A stretch of 64,000 nt of DNA from Undaria pinnatifida (Eukaryota; Sar; Phaeophyceae; Laminariales; Alariaceae): contig JABAKD010000009.1 of assembly GCA_012845835.1 (NCBI GenBank), forward strand, positions 6,909,413 to 6,973,412, given 5' to 3'. How positions within the stretch are numbered: the stretch's first letter is position 1; the number at the start of each line of letters is the position of its first letter. The notes under the pieces were generated by a model. That model was not told where the DNA came from. It did not search any database and saw only the letters and a program-made list of their open reading frames with translations. Both the position numbers and the translations under genes were made by a program. Below, piece after piece: positions 32,450-45,873 of the stretch.

Positions 32450-32451
32450 AT

Positions 32452-32460
32452 TGGCGACGT
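32452..32460 (+). promoter_or_regulatory. LARD primer-binding site, tRNA-Ser-like
   Basis: TGGCGACGT lies two bases after the LTR. TGG pairs with the CCA tail, and CGTCGCCA is the 3' end of several eukaryotic tRNA-Ser. About eight bases support the match, so the tRNA identity is tentative. Confidence 0.6.
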
Positions 32461-33640
32461 CGTAGCAGTGAACGTGTCGACCTTGGGCTTCGTGACCTTC
32501 TCCCCGGTGCTCTTCTCTCCCCAAGGCAAGCTCTTTTCGGCTTGCACAGCTTTGCATTTTACTTTTCCCGTTTTTTTTTGGTAGTTTTTATTTTTTACTT
32601 TTTTTTTTGCTTTTCCTCTCGTATTTTAACATACTCCCTTTCATCCAGTAGTAGCGCAGTTGGACCCCTGTGAGCTGTTTGCACTCGACTAATTCGAGTG
32701 GCCGGCTCCGTTGAACCACACCTTACTACTGTACCGTGTCGTTGCGGAATAGGGGGGGTACATGTGCAATAGTTTGCCCTACCACACCCCCCCGAGTCCG
32801 AGTTGCGCGCTTCGGATGAAGGCAATAACTCGCCCTTGTTCTCTCTTCTACTTTCGGCCATCCCCTCGCATTTCTGCTAATGATCTATATTATAGACACA
32901 GCAGGCCTGCAGTAGTAGTGCGTGACTATTTCTTGGGTTTCGTTTTTTAGCTGAACCATGTTTGGGTTTTGGTTTCTTGGCGTATTTTTACCAGGTACCA
33001 GCACGCTGTGTGCTTTAACCTTTCGAGCATTGCATCTCCGACCTACAGCCTATGAGACACTCCACCTTCATGTGGGTTCGCTCACAGTACGGCTCATGTA
33101 CTCGTATAGGCCCGCTTTTCGTAATTCTCGTTTCTCTTTTTTTTCTTTTTTTTGCCCGCATACTTAGCCGGTGGTGTCATTTTTACGGCGTGTGATTGGC
33201 ATCGGGTACGACGTATTAGTAATATTTTTGCTTGCGTACCTTTGGTGAGACAGCGGCTCATAGATAATTTGCGTACCTCGTACACAGCACAAGCAGTGGT
33301 ACGTACACACGTACGTATGGGTTGACACGTACCTTACGGGCGTGGCACACCCTCATAATCGTAGAATACCTACCCCCCCACCAGGTACGGAGTTGTACCG
33401 AGTCTGACCCTTGGGTTTTAGGCCTGTATGCACGGTTGCGTCTTGTCCTCATACTCCCGGTAGTACCCCGTTTCCACCGCCATCCCAAAGTCGTTTTGGT
33501 TTGCCCCTGGTTTGTTTGTTCTTTTGTTTTGATGCATTTCCCTTGTTTGCTTTATTGATAGCTACTTTGTTTTCTTGTTTCTTGCATGGATAACAAGCAC
33601 GTACGAGTAACTGCTGCTTAAATTTGTCATGGGGAATTTC
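32461..33640 (+). other. LARD 5' interior, T-rich leader
   Basis: T-rich sequence with poly-T tracts (32569-32612, about 33130-33155). Short frames only. No gag is recognisable. Confidence 0.5.
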
Positions 33641-33779
33641 TCTTGTACTGTTTTTTTTTTTTTCTCGTGCAAACTTTCGTTTTGTTTTTATACACTGACT
33701 GGTGGTGTCGCACGTATCATCTCTCCAGTTAAAAAAAACATATCGTACGCGGACCCTGCACTGCTATGGCGAAATTACC

Positions 33780-34200
33780 GTTGTCCAGTGTGCAATTCTT
33801 ACCAGCTTATGACGTACAGGGCTCTATTTTGCCGTTTGTCACCATGCTGCTGTTTAGCGTACACTTCGTACATTTTGGCCATTGCATCGCATCTACGCTG
33901 TCAAAATTTGACAAAATACTGCTGTAGTACGTGTATCTCGCCAGCCTTCTGTCATACACAGGCTTTATGCTGCCTTAATTTGTCAGGATACTGGTGTCAT
34001 ATATGTGAATGCCGTCGGTTTTGTCTCACGCACGGCCACCTATGCTGCTCACATCGTCCGAAATGCTGCAGTAACCGTGCCTCTTACCAGTTTTGAGCCA
34101 CATATGGGCTCTATCATGCCCATATGCATCTGCTGTAAGAGCATTTTGCCAGTATATTTGTCGTGCCCGAGCTCTACGCTGTCTAATATTGGATTATCCC
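33780..34200 (+). repeat. degenerate ~70-bp tandem repeats in LARD leader
   Basis: GCTCTA-TTTGCC, CATGCTGCTGT, CTACGCTGTCAAAATTT, TATGCTGCCTTAATTT and TCTACGCTGTCTAATATT recur about every 70 bp with heavy divergence. A poly-C run follows at 34198-34220. Confidence 0.55.
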
Positions 34201-34220
34201 CCCCCCCCCCCCCCCCCCCC

Positions 34221-37200
34221 GCGTTCGGCCAGCTTTTTACGCCATAACAAAAGCAGGCTCTACGCTAACATTTTTTTTTTTTTGCGACAAAAAGCATCAA
34301 AGTCCCTCGCATCTGCCCCATCTCGTATGATGAAGTGGAGTAGACGCTGCTCAGATTAGCCCAATTATTGTCACCCGACCGAGTTTACTTTTCCCCGTTT
34401 CTGGTGATAAAGGGTAGATGATGCCCAAATTTCAACGCATTTTCCGCTTCAATTTTACGATAACGCAGGGTCTATTCTGCTCAAAATTGTAACGTTGCTG
34501 CGCAAGCTTGAAAGTCAACAACTGTTTCTTTTTTTACTTTTCATTTTTTTGGTTTGAAGGCATTCATTTCTTCTGTTAGTTGCTTGACAATAATTTTGCG
34601 AGTGACCACGGGAAATGCCCCCCCTCCGTTTCTAAGCCGCACGTGTTGCTTTCATCATGCTGGCGCACATCTCGTCTTGCAAAAATGGTCGTGCAACCAT
34701 GATCGTCTTGTCACGAGCATCAACACGCGCTGCACATTATGTTGACTTACACAATTAATTGACAATGATTGTGCTCTGTCACGGTGCATTATTTTTTTTT
34801 AGGGGTTTCAACCCCAGAATGCGTGAACGGCGGTATTACATGCCGAACATCCCACTGTATCATATTGGTACTATTTTATAAAATCCTCTCACGGTGCACT
34901 GTGTTCTATTTGGAAACCTCTGTGAGGGTGGAGACTCAACGTGCCACGAGCCTTGTCAATACGCTCAATAACCCACGCGTGTTTGAGCTATTTTTATGAG
35001 GCTTACGTTTTTGCTGTTACGCACCCCCGACCTGATGCAGCGTTGGAGTGACCCGAACTGTATTAGGATCGTGCCTGAGCAAAAATACGGTTGAGTAAAA
35101 CCGCACCCCGAGTGCGTCGCGCTCCGAATGCCATCTCTCTCCCTTTTTCACGAGTGTCCTACCTGTGTTACACGGAACCCCCCCCGGTATTTTTATAAAC
35201 AGTGCACCCCCGAAGTATACCGTCATTTTTAGGTCCGGATTTTTGCTTCGGAAACCTCAAACATAGCTTAGGTTATCGACGGGTACAAGAGGTACACATA
35301 TTTTCCGTGTTGTAAGGTCTGATTTTGTTTTGTTTTCGACTGGATAACTCGGTGGTTCTAACCATCTCCCGAGCACCACGCTCCTCCCCCGGGAATATCT
35401 ACAATCATCCATCACCCTCCGGTCTTCTTCGTGACGTTCAAAAACAACTGGTACTGCATCCTACCCCTCTACTCCGGTGCGTGCGATACCTCCCTATCCA
35501 TTCCGGACCAACATGGACCCCCCCCCCAACCTTTGCGGTAAGTCCCGCACCAACCAGGACCCAACCCCTAAACCCTCACAATGAACAGTGAGCTTCGCGT
35601 TTTTCTCCTGCTGTAGCCATGGGTGGTACAGTTACGGTGAAGGACCTTGTCATTCTGTTCCAATAAAATCGAAATAATGCCCGGAGCGCATTTTTGCGGC
35701 CAGGGTCGTTGACGGCATTTCCACCGCCGCCACTGACCCCGACCCATTTCAGTCAAACCGGATCCCTCGACGTTTGGTACGGCCACCTTACACGCCGAGA
35801 CTAGGGAGGACGGATCCCTCTACGAGAGACGCCCACCTGATGCGACTGCGATTTTTATTTAGCGCCTGAGGGCAAGAGGTTATTTTTTTCCCGTGGGGGA
35901 GCGCAACAACGCCGCAAGTACAGCGACGACTACCACAGCGTGTATCGCCGAAGCGGCACCCATCAGGCCAGTGCCGCGGTGGTTACCGAATATCATGCCA
36001 CCGCGACTACAGCCCTTTGTGCCCCACCCCCCCCCATCTGAGCCACGACTACCGTCCCAACCGACACGTTGCTGCTCACATCCCAACCCCGGCTTCCATA
36101 GCCGCCCACCCCACGCGGCTGCGTCTATCACCACAACGGTTCAAAATCGCCCGCCCATCACCGCGCTTAACCCCCTGCGCCCAATCGCCCCTGCTTTTGC
36201 TTGCTGGCACTTGCTCACAACTGCATCCGGCGCGCCCACGGTCTCGACCGGGCGGCACCCAAAGACACCCCAGTCTGGGGTAAAATATTTTTTCGGTTAT
36301 CGGCCACGTCGTACCTACCCAACTACGACTCATGTCGACATCGTTAGACGCTTCGTCTGCGGTAATCTGCGGGTTCGGTCTATTTTCTTGAAATTCCGAC
36401 CCCCCTCCCGCCGCTACTAAAAGTTGTCAAAACGGCCACAGAGCCGCCAAACCAACTTTGTTGCCGCTTTCCCCTACGCGCTCCAAGCGCCAGCACCCAC
36501 CTCCGGTGAACCCACGGCTTGAAAACGCCGCACACGCCCTCCGCAACCAGCCCCCCAAAACGCCGCACGCACCCCCCCGCATCACCTACCGCTCGGGTCA
36601 AGACCACCGTTCTTCTCCGACTACCACCTACGCCACCATTCTTCTCCGCCTACCACCTACATCACCAATATTGACCGTTGTAACAGCGACAGCAAGGTCG
36701 CCCAACGACGCAGACGCCATCCTATCCGTAGTGGCCGCGACGGCGGTCGCGACCACCCGGATTGTGACGCCCACGACGCCTGCGTCTGACTCACGAACCG
36801 CAAAAAGTGGAGGCTCGCAACCACCACATATTGCGATACGGGACACAACCTGCGACGAGCATCATTGTCAACTACCTGGCCATCGAGTACCACTTCGCTG
36901 GCTTTCGGGCGTTCTACTTGACGTCTGCATCGTGCCGGCGGCACTCTCCCACTGTAGCAACACCGCCACGCCTCTGGTGCGCTCAACCCAGGTATGGGCA
37001 TACTTCAGGATATTGGTTTTTACTTTTGGTATTTGCGGAAACGCGCGGACCGTAAACCCGGCGCTATTACCCGGCAATAACCCGCGACAACCAACGCCGC
37101 TCGTAGTAAATGCCGCGGCAACTATTTTTTGGGTCGAAAGCGCCATGATCGCCTTTCTTCCGCGGGACACTGCTGCGACAACGACGACAACATCGACAGC

Positions 37201-39300
37201 AACAGCGTGGCCGGCCGATACCCATTGCGGCAAAAATCCCTGGACGCTAAACGCTGATCAACCGATACAGCACTACCAGCGCCAGGCCATCTAATTGCGG
37301 GACGAGGTTCCAGCTTCAACTTTACAAGAACGAGCTCCACCGACGCCCCCGCCCCCCAACAATCTTCCTCCCCCGCCCAGCCCCATACATGCGATATCGC
37401 TTGTCCAAGCCTGATCCCCTTGTTCTAGCGATGGTCTTGAGGTGTGGGTAAGAGGAGGCCAAGACGTCGAGCCCTACTGGGATGCTCCACTCGACGCCTT
37501 CCACCGATGAGCAACGCCACTTGCCGAAGACCACGGCTACCAGCGGTTCCGGACTACAGCGCGAAACTTCTGCTTCCAATTCCGGGCCATCGCATCCTGA
37601 GCCCGCCTCGCCTATTAATCGGCGGCTCTACCCGCGCTCGTCCTAGGACGTGCGCGTTTTTCAGTGACAACGTTGGGCCCGCGAACGACGGATTCCCACT
37701 CGCTGCCACAGTGTTGACAGCACCACTGCCCCTGGGCCCAAGGGACAGTCCCGTCATGACGACGGAAGACTCGCGATCATAGTTGACCAGGACATGCCCT
37801 GAGCCCCCTGCCCCGTTTTCCCCGCAACCCTCGTGGATTGCGTGGACACGGACCACAGGTACGGCATTTCCTAGCGAGTTATATCCTGCTCATCCAACGC
37901 CGCTTGGAGACAGGACCCCCAGGGTATCTTCGCCCCGCTCCTTTAAACGCAACCCACGGAGACCCTCCCAGAGCTTCGGTGATACAATACCGAGACTCCC
38001 TTTGCGATCACGTTAACCCAGCCGCGCATGTTCTCTAGATCAGCCAGCTGCACCCTCGCCATCGCCACGCGACAGTTTTACAGACAGCCGCAACTGACCA
38101 CTGCTTGGCGGCTCACCGCAGCCAGCCTACACCGGACTACCTCTTCTGGGATGTTCAACCTTTAGCAGTGCCACCCTTCTGGATTCTTCTTCTACGGGTT
38201 TTTCTTATCACCGTGTGGAGTAGTTTCCGACATCGCCCGATACCGACATTTTGAGCGACACCACGACCCCGTAGCTCACCCGGCTTCGACCAGGTATTAG
38301 AACCGTTCCTACGACCAATCATGGACATTGGTTTCAAGGCCAACAAACGCCGGAGCTCCTTCATTACCTAACTGGGACAATGGTCCCGAGGCCGACAAAC
38401 GCCGGAACCTATTCCCGTACCACCACCCAACGACCCTCGACATCCACCACCGCCCTCCCAGTTCGTATCTCTAGCTTCGGCAACGGTACACCCGAGACTG
38501 GCAATCCCATCCATAGGCAGAAGCAATAACCGCTTTATTCGGTTGGCAGCCGCCTTTTTCCCATAACCCGCCGCGTTGCAAACGAGTCAACCCTTTCCGG
38601 TCTCGGCATTTCTCACCGAACCCTCCTACTACCGACCTCGTTCCGACCCTTTCCATCGCGACAGAACAACTCTGCCGCCCCCGCCCCTTCAACGCGACCG
38701 GTTTCCACGGAACACCTCTGTCCCGGCCCCCTCCATCGCCACCGAGGCGCACCTGCCGAATCCCCCAAGCCGTTCTCCACCCCGACGTGTTACCACAGAG
38801 CCGTCTTGCTCCGGTCTCCGCTGACCCTCTGGAGGGAGCAACCGCCCTCTCGCTCAAGGTCTGGTTAGTTCTCCTTTCTGCGTACGTTGGAGCCCCAACC
38901 GCCCCCTTTTCACGGCTACCCTGGCCCAAACCATCCCGCCTATACCAGGCCACCGACAGTACCTCCCGGCCAACTTTTCCGTTTACCCACCAGCGTGCCC
39001 TGGTTTCCCGCAACCACAACAAACCCGCGGTTTATCGCTCCCGACCCAGCTCTTTAGCTACTCCTTCATTAACCGGATCCTTGCCACCAACGGCCCTTCA
39101 GCTTTCCTCCACGACACAACCACGGACGACCCCGACTGATTCTGCTTCCGTTGCCAGTGAACACCGAACAGTTCCCCTCCAACCCAACGGTCGCGAACCC
39201 CCATCCGACACCAATACCGCCACCCCCCTTTTGCCTCAACAACCCTGTAGGTTCACCACCTGAACCTAGGCAGCCCCTACCCGTCCCTGAAGGCATATCT
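34221..39300 (+). other. LARD interior, C-rich non-coding stretch
   Basis: From about 35.3 kb the plus strand becomes strongly C-rich with CCGCC, CCACC and CAAC runs. The longest frame is 278 codons at 36458-37294 (plus), a Pro/Thr/Ala-rich peptide with no recognised domain; opposing frames in the same interval are nearly as open because stop codons are rare in such DNA. I therefore do not call a gene. Confidence 0.5.
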
Positions 39301-39379
39301 GTGACGCCACTGTCGCCACCCCCCCCTACCCTAACATTCCTATAGGTTTACCATCTGAACCTGTGGTTTTGTTCCTTTC

Positions 39380-39870
39380 CGGTTATGACCTCTCCGAGCC
39401 GAGCATCGGCTTGGGTGGGCTCGTTCCCCCGTCCCTCCCAACCCACCACTACATCCCGCCGCTCCCATCTTCTGAGTTGGGGCTAATTTTTTTTTCCGGG
39501 TATGAGCGTTTCGAACCGACTATCGGTTTGGGTGGGCTCGCTACCTCTCCTCTACGACCCACCTCTACCATTCCACCGCCCTGTTTTTCCGAGTTTGTTA
39601 TTTTTTTTAGCCTCGGGCTCATGAACCTCCCGAGCCTGGTACGTATGGGACCTTTTTAGCCAGAAATCGGGCCCTTCCACGGCCTCTCCGCTGCCCACGT
39701 CGACCGATGCGAGCATTCCATCCCGGGTATCGTTTTGGGTGGGCTAGTTCCCCCTCCCTTTCGACCCACCATCACTATCCGCCCCCATCCACCGGCGACG
39801 CGCAAACCGTGCACCCTTCCTGTTAGGCATTGACTTGGGTGGGCTCAAACCCCCTCCCTCCTGCCCCATC
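39380..39870 (+). repeat. irregular TTGGGTGGGCTCGT repeats in LARD
   Basis: CTTGGGTGGGCTCGTTCC (about 39410), TTTGGGTGGGCTCGC (about 39527), TTTTGGGTGGGCTAGTTCC (about 39733) and CTTGGGTGGGCTCAA (about 39834) recur with variable spacing. The same core in reverse complement forms the 36-bp tandem array of the chromovirus at 53109-53270. Confidence 0.65.
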
Positions 39871-40264
39871 CACCACGTTTCGCTGGAAATACTTTCGGCA
39901 AACTCACCGTTGCGGACCATACCAAAACAATCCGTCGACCCCTTCTCCGCGCCAAAACCTCCGTCGGGTCTATTTCGGCCCATGACATCGCCTCCGGTTC
40001 GCTAGCCAGCTCCGAGAAAGGCGCCGAGGACGCTGGCGCTCCTCCTGGATCGGCTTTCAGGCCGTCCTTCGTTCTCCCCAGCGCCCACCATTGGCGCATC
40101 CCTTTTTGGCCTTCCTCATCCTTCGTCGGGCCATTATTTTTCCGGAGCCGTCATCGCTCCACAGCCGCCGCTGAAAACTGTGGACTGCCCTTCCGACTAC
40201 GGTTTTTCTCGCCAGTACCTGTGGCTACACTTCCAAGATCATCGACACCCCCCCATCGCCGCCC

Positions 40265-40620
40265 GAACATCGCGACCAGAGCTTCGTCGTCACCTGAGCT
40301 TTGCCACCAGAGCTCCATCGTCACCTGAGCTTTGCCGTCACCTGAGCTTCGCGACCAGAGCTCCACGTTCACCGGAGTTCCACCTTTCACCAGAGCTTCG
40401 TCGTCACCCGAGCTTCAAGACCAGAGATCCACCTTTTTCAGAGCTCCATCTTGGACAGAGCTTCGTCGTCACCTGCGCTTCGCGACCACAGCTCCTCCTG
40501 CACGAAAATTCGTCGCCGCCTGTTGTCATCTGAGCTTCGCGACCAGAGCTCCACCTTCGTCAGAGCTCCACCTTTCACCTGAGCTCCACCTCCGTCTTCC
40601 GCGACTTCATCATTCGATGT
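40265..40620 (+). repeat. CACCTGAGCTTCGCGACCAGAGCTCCA tandem-like array
   Basis: Short units combining GAGCTTCGTCGTCACCTGAG, TTCGCGACCAGAGCTCCA and TTTCACCAGAGC alternate for about 350 bp. It translates as SPELRRHLSFATRAP-like peptides, which I take as a by-product. Confidence 0.7.
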
Positions 40621-43600
40621 CTTTCCCCTTCAAGCCACTACCAACGTCAAGGCGACCTTTCTTCTTTTGGCCACTACCGCCGGCCCCGACGTCGTCGCCA
40701 CCATCTACTCCGACAATCTGGGAATTGTTTCACCGACTTCTGCAGCCATGCACCGATGGGTCTGCCGCTTCAAACCGCTACCAACAGCGAAGCGCCCTCT
40801 TCCAGGCCACTACCACCAAATCCGGCGTCATCGTACCGTCAGCGCCGACCAGCGGGGACATATTTCGCCGACTCCTGCAGCCACCGCGCCGGTAGGTTTG
40901 CTCCTTCAGTCCGCTGCTAACCGCCCCGGCGTCACAGCCATCGCCGGCTACTTCGGGTTTTCTCTACCGCCTATTCCGACAACCACGCCGTTATCCTTGC
41001 CGCGTACAAAGCGAACTCCACCACCGCGAGAACCGCAGGCATCTCCACAGGCCCACCTTAAAGGACTACTACAGCGTCAACGCTCGCGCCTACATGTACG
41101 CTGCGGAACACGCACATTCCACCACCGCGTACGCGATCCGACACCTTCTTCAATCTACCATATTGAGCTACTACGGCCTCGTCTTCTTCCGTCACAAGAG
41201 CCTCTACCGTATCTTCCGCGAACACCCCACCCGAGGTCACTGGTTCGTGCTCGGAGCTCTTCAACGCGTTTTACTGGACCATCATCCGTCTCCAGCGCTC
41301 CTACCACATCTTCCGCGAACACCACGACGTAACTGTCTCGCGATCGGAGCGCTGCAGCACACCCTAGTACGACCACCAGCCGCGTTCCATCGGATCTTTC
41401 TTCAAACCCTACATCACCCGGTTCCAGGATCAACCTACGGCGTCTCTACTGCATATCTTCGCGGAGCACCATCTACGGACCGGCGTGCCTACAACGCCAC
41501 GCGACAGGGATATCTGCAGTCAGGGTATTATCGCGTTGAGTCGCACTTACCCTTTTGTCTTGTTGTCCCTGACCCTCACCATGTTTCTTGAGTTCCTTCT
41601 TGAGTTTTTTTTTTTTTTCCATGAGATTTGTTTTGTGCGCATTGGCTTCTTGATTTTCTCTTTTGGGTTTGATTTTGTTGTTCAGTTAGTTTCAAGGTGC
41701 CTCTTCCTCGCCTTGACCTTTAGAGTTGTCACACTTTTGACCAGCATGTATGTTCGCGTGCTTGTGTCGGTGTGATACCCTGACTTTTCGGGCGTTTCCA
41801 CTTTTGACGAGCACATATGTTTGCGTGCTTGCGTCGGTGTGCTACCCTGGCTCCATTTTCGTAACCAGGACGAAAATTTGTGATGGTTCCGTCTTCCTGT
41901 GTGTGCCGGTTTAACCTGCCCCGTTTTCGTAACTTGGCCCAAACCTGCCGTGACTTCGTTTTCCCTCGTCGGTTTAGCGTACCCTTGTTTCGCAGCGACC
42001 GAAACCGCTGTGGTATTTTTTTTTGTTGGCCTTTCTCATGCTTTCTGCACTACGTCAAAATAGGTGCATATTTGGGCATGGTATATGTCTCCCAACCCGC
42101 TGTGGTATGCCCATGTTGGCTCTTCTTCCGCTTTTCGCACTACGTACGTCATTGGTACTTATTAAGGCGTCATATTTGGATTCTTACCGCTATGGCATAT
42201 ATGTCTTAGCCCTTCCCCCAATATTTGCACTACGTACGTCATAGGTGCTTATTGAGGCGTCGTATTTCTTCTGTTACCACTGTGGTATACGTGGTATGTG
42301 CTCTGGCCCTTCCTCTATTTTTTGCACTGCGCACGCCGTAAGTGCTTATTGAGGCGTGTTGTCCCCCTTGTTTGCGTCATATCGCCCTGCACAAGTCCCC
42401 TCTTCTCGATTGGATATCCAAGTGCTTTCGCGGATGTTTTCCCCGATTTTTCGTCGCTTAGCTTCGAGTAGGAATGGCTCTATAGTAGGCCACATTTTCA
42501 GAGTTTCACGACATCAACTGCTAGTATTTCCGGGTCCGTCGTTTGTTCACGACCCCCCCCGTCTCTAGGCTTCTTTATAGTACCAACCCCCGAAACCATG
42601 GTAGTTTCGCTTGGTCCTTATTAGCCTGAACTTCGCTTGCACGCTGTGTATGCGCGCCGCTAGCATTATTAGAGTTGTACGTGACTTGCCCCCTCCCTCT
42701 GTCCGGCTTACGGTATCAGCCCGCGACATCGTAATAGTTTCGCCTGATTCGTTCTCAGCCGAGATATCGTCTGCACCGTGTGCGTGCTCTTTTGCAGAGT
42801 TTCTGAGCCCTCCGTTGTGTTGAGACCCCGTTTTTACCGCTCTCACGGTATGAGTTGACATTAATATCGTGTTAGCATGGTTTTTCTATCTTGGTTTCCC
42901 TTCCCTCTGCACTATGTGCCGGATGGGAACGTACACCCCCTCCTCTCTGCAGTGTGTGCGTTTTCGGAACGTATTTCCTCCCGACTCTGGCGTTCGTGAA
43001 TTTTCGGAACCGATACCTTCCGCTTTCGCGTCCATGCAACGCGGGTATTATTGGATTTTTTTTCTAGTTATTTCTGGGCACGCTGGCTCCTTAGTGGTTA
43101 TCGCTGTGCGCAGCAAACGACCGACCGTAGTAGCCTTATCTCCTTTCTTCTAGGAGAATTTTTTCGTGAACGCTTAGTGCGCGTATTAGCTTTGGACCCT
43201 ACTGTCTCAGTACAATTCTACCTGGTAGCTACCAGTATCGTCAGTGTTATCGCCTTGTGGTCCCCCAAAGTATTCCCTTACAGTCTCAGTATCATTGAGC
43301 CCCCAACAACGTTTTAACGTAGTAGTATGCCTTCTGTCTTATTTGCCGCATTCAAAGTATGGCACTTGTTACTTTTTCGGTGACCTTCATGGGCGCCTTG
43401 ATCCTGAACTCGCGCCCAAGTTGTTCCACTTTTCTACAGTACGACAAGTGTTTGCCTTTGTAGTTTTGCTTCCGCCTTCTACCACCGATGTAGCCTGCCC
43501 ACGTTTCGTGCACAACGACGAACCATGGCGTTTCCGAACCATGTCGAGGTTTTCTATCGTGTCGTTCCCACCTCGCCTTATGCGATTGGTTACAACATGG

Positions 43601-45873
43601 ATGCTTTCCGCGTTATTTCTCTTCGTTTTTCGCGAGGCTTTACCTCCTTTTTTGTTGTTGCTGTTGGACTTCTCCTTGCCCCTTGGCATACGTCCCTTTC
43701 GTTGTTGGACCTTTCTTTGTTCTTGCCGTACTTCTTCCCACGACTGACGTCGCTGCACTTTAGCCCCAGCCACTTGGTGTTACGGCATTTCAGCTATTGC
43801 TACTGTCTATGGTCCCATGTTGTCGACCACTGGCTTCACATTGAGAGCCCCCCTTAGGTTCCACGTTAGCGGTCCCGTGCTGGCTCTCCAGCCCATCTGT
43901 CGGTTCTCTTTGGCCTCTGCCTTTGTGTTTGGTCGTACCTGCCGCCAAGAGCCCCTTGCTGTTGGGCTCCGTTCTAGCTTTGTAGCTAGCAGATCTATTC
44001 CTTTGGACCATTTTTTCTTGTCTTTGTCTCTCGGCACCGCTGCCCCTACGGTCCAACGACACTGACCCCCGTCCTGGCTTTGCAGCTTGTTTCTCTCGAC
44101 CACTTTTTCTTGTTTCTTTTCGGCATACCTGCCCATAGGGTTTAACTGCACCGTCCTTAATCATGGGTTTACAGCCCGCCCTGACTGTGCAGTCCACAGG
44201 CCGTCCCCTCTTGGCCCCCGTTTTGCTCTTGGCTTGTTGGCGTACTTGTCGCATCGGGCCCACGTTTTGACTCCAGTTTGGCTTCGCAGCCCATATAGGT
44301 CGTTCCCTGTTGACCCTCTTTCGTGTCGTTTTTTTTTCCGACGAAATCGCTTTCGGAGGTATGCCTTCGCTACGTACCTAGTGTTGCTCGTTTTCTGAAA
44401 GTAGCCTTTCAAGGTCCTTCGCTATGGACCCTTCTTTTTGTCAGGCTGCAGCACGTTGCTATGACACGATTTGCCTATTTCCTGTTTTTCCGTGCATTTT
44501 TCTCGGTTACCTTTTTAGGGTTGCTCCACGTTAGCGACCCCGCGTTCCCGACGTATAGTACCCAACTGCGGCTTTTCTTCATATTGTCTTCTCTGTTCCC
44601 TGCATTCTTTCTGGATCTAGACACTTTCAGCGCTGCTTCGAGCTGGACGAGTATCCTCGTGTTGACCCCGTTTTTGGCTTGCTTTGTTATGGTTGAATAG
44701 CCTCGCTACGTTTGCTGGCATTGTTCCCGTTATTAGTTAGCCTCTCAAGGTGTCATACGTCGACTCTCTTTCCGGCTTCCGATAGTGCCTTCCGTCTTTC
44801 TGGTGTCTACGTTTCAGTTTCGTCCTTGTTTGCGTATAGCTTTGGCTAGGTGACTTCACCACATATTTCTTCCCGTTTTCATGGCACTGTACCCAGATAG
44901 CTTTCAAGGGTACTCCACTGTTGCCCCCCGGTTAAGCTTTCCGGCGTATCACACACGCCTCCAGTACCATCATTTTGGTGTTGTCTGTGCCACTGTTTAG
45001 GTGTTGTATTTCACTGCGGTGTTGTCTTTCACTGCGTTTTCGCGATTTGTTTTGGTAGCCTCGGTTTCCCTTTCTACAGTTCGACCAAGGGCCTTATGCT
45101 AGCCTCCTAGGTCCCACATTACGGCCCCTGTGCTTCCGTTACACATCAGCGTACTGGTTATTGATAGTTTTGCCTTTCGACCAATGGTCCCACGTCAGCC
45201 TCCCAGGTCCAACCTTGCGGACCCTGACATTATTTCAGGCACTGTTTTTTGTTTTCTCTTGCTTCAGGCTCTTTCTCTTCTGCCTTTCGATTAATGGCCC
45301 GACGCTTGCGTACTTCTTCGCGTCTTGGTTGTTTCTCTTTCACCGTCCAAGCGATGGCCCCACGTCAGGTGTCCATGTCCAACGTAGCGGACTCTGATGT
45401 TCTGTTAGGCAGTGTTCCTTTATTTCTCTCTTATCTTCCGGCAAATGGACCGACCGCCCGCCCCTTAGGCACTACGCTTCAGGCCGTAAACTCGTCTGGC
45501 CTCCACAGCGTGACACGTGTTCCCTTCTTCTCTTCTGACTTGGTTTCCGCGTCTATACCTTCTTCTTTGGCCCCCTTCGCATCCTTGCGCTCAGTGGCCA
45601 CGCCCTTCGTGTTTTCGTAGGCCGATTGCTACTGGTATACCGTAGGTACATACCCTTTTTCGAGCTCTCACGGTTGTGAGCTCCATCATAGGGTTGTATA
45701 TCTTGCAATGAGGCGTTTAAGCCTCATTATTACGAGGTGTGGGGGAATCTATAGCCTCATTTTCGATTGTTTCGAATAGCCGCATCTTCGATCCCCTTCC
45801 CAATTCTGGATGTTTTGTTGGCATCCTTTGATTGGCAGGAGATCTGCATCTACGACTATTCAGGGTGGCCTAG
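40621..45873 (+). other. LARD interior, pyrimidine-rich 3' half
   Basis: 40.6-41.5 kb is C-rich; from about 41.55 kb the plus strand switches to T-rich with few purine runs, through to about 45.6 kb. Degenerate repeats such as TGCCGTAGGTGC/GTCATAGGTGCTTATTGAGG (42160-42360) and GACCAATGGTCCCACG-like units (45060-45420) occur. No domain is recognised in any frame. The last 280 bp (45600-45873) match 47637-47940 in reverse complement. Confidence 0.5.
45861..45873 (+). promoter_or_regulatory. LARD pre-LTR conserved motif, possible polypurine tract
   Basis: CAGGGTGGCCTAG lies directly before the 3' LTR. The same motif (CAGGGTGGGCTAG, CAGGGTGGCCTGA) precedes the LTRs ending at 49463 and 47636 on the minus strand. 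The purine run is short, so the exact priming site is uncertain. Confidence 0.55.

Noticed and set aside
36458-37294. 278-codon frame as a possible host or gag gene
   Set aside because: C-rich DNA has few stop codons; opposing frames are also open, there is no domain, and it lies inside the LARD.
40667-41332. 221-codon frame in the LARD as a polyprotein remnant
   Set aside because: Low complexity, repeat-derived and without any retroviral motif.
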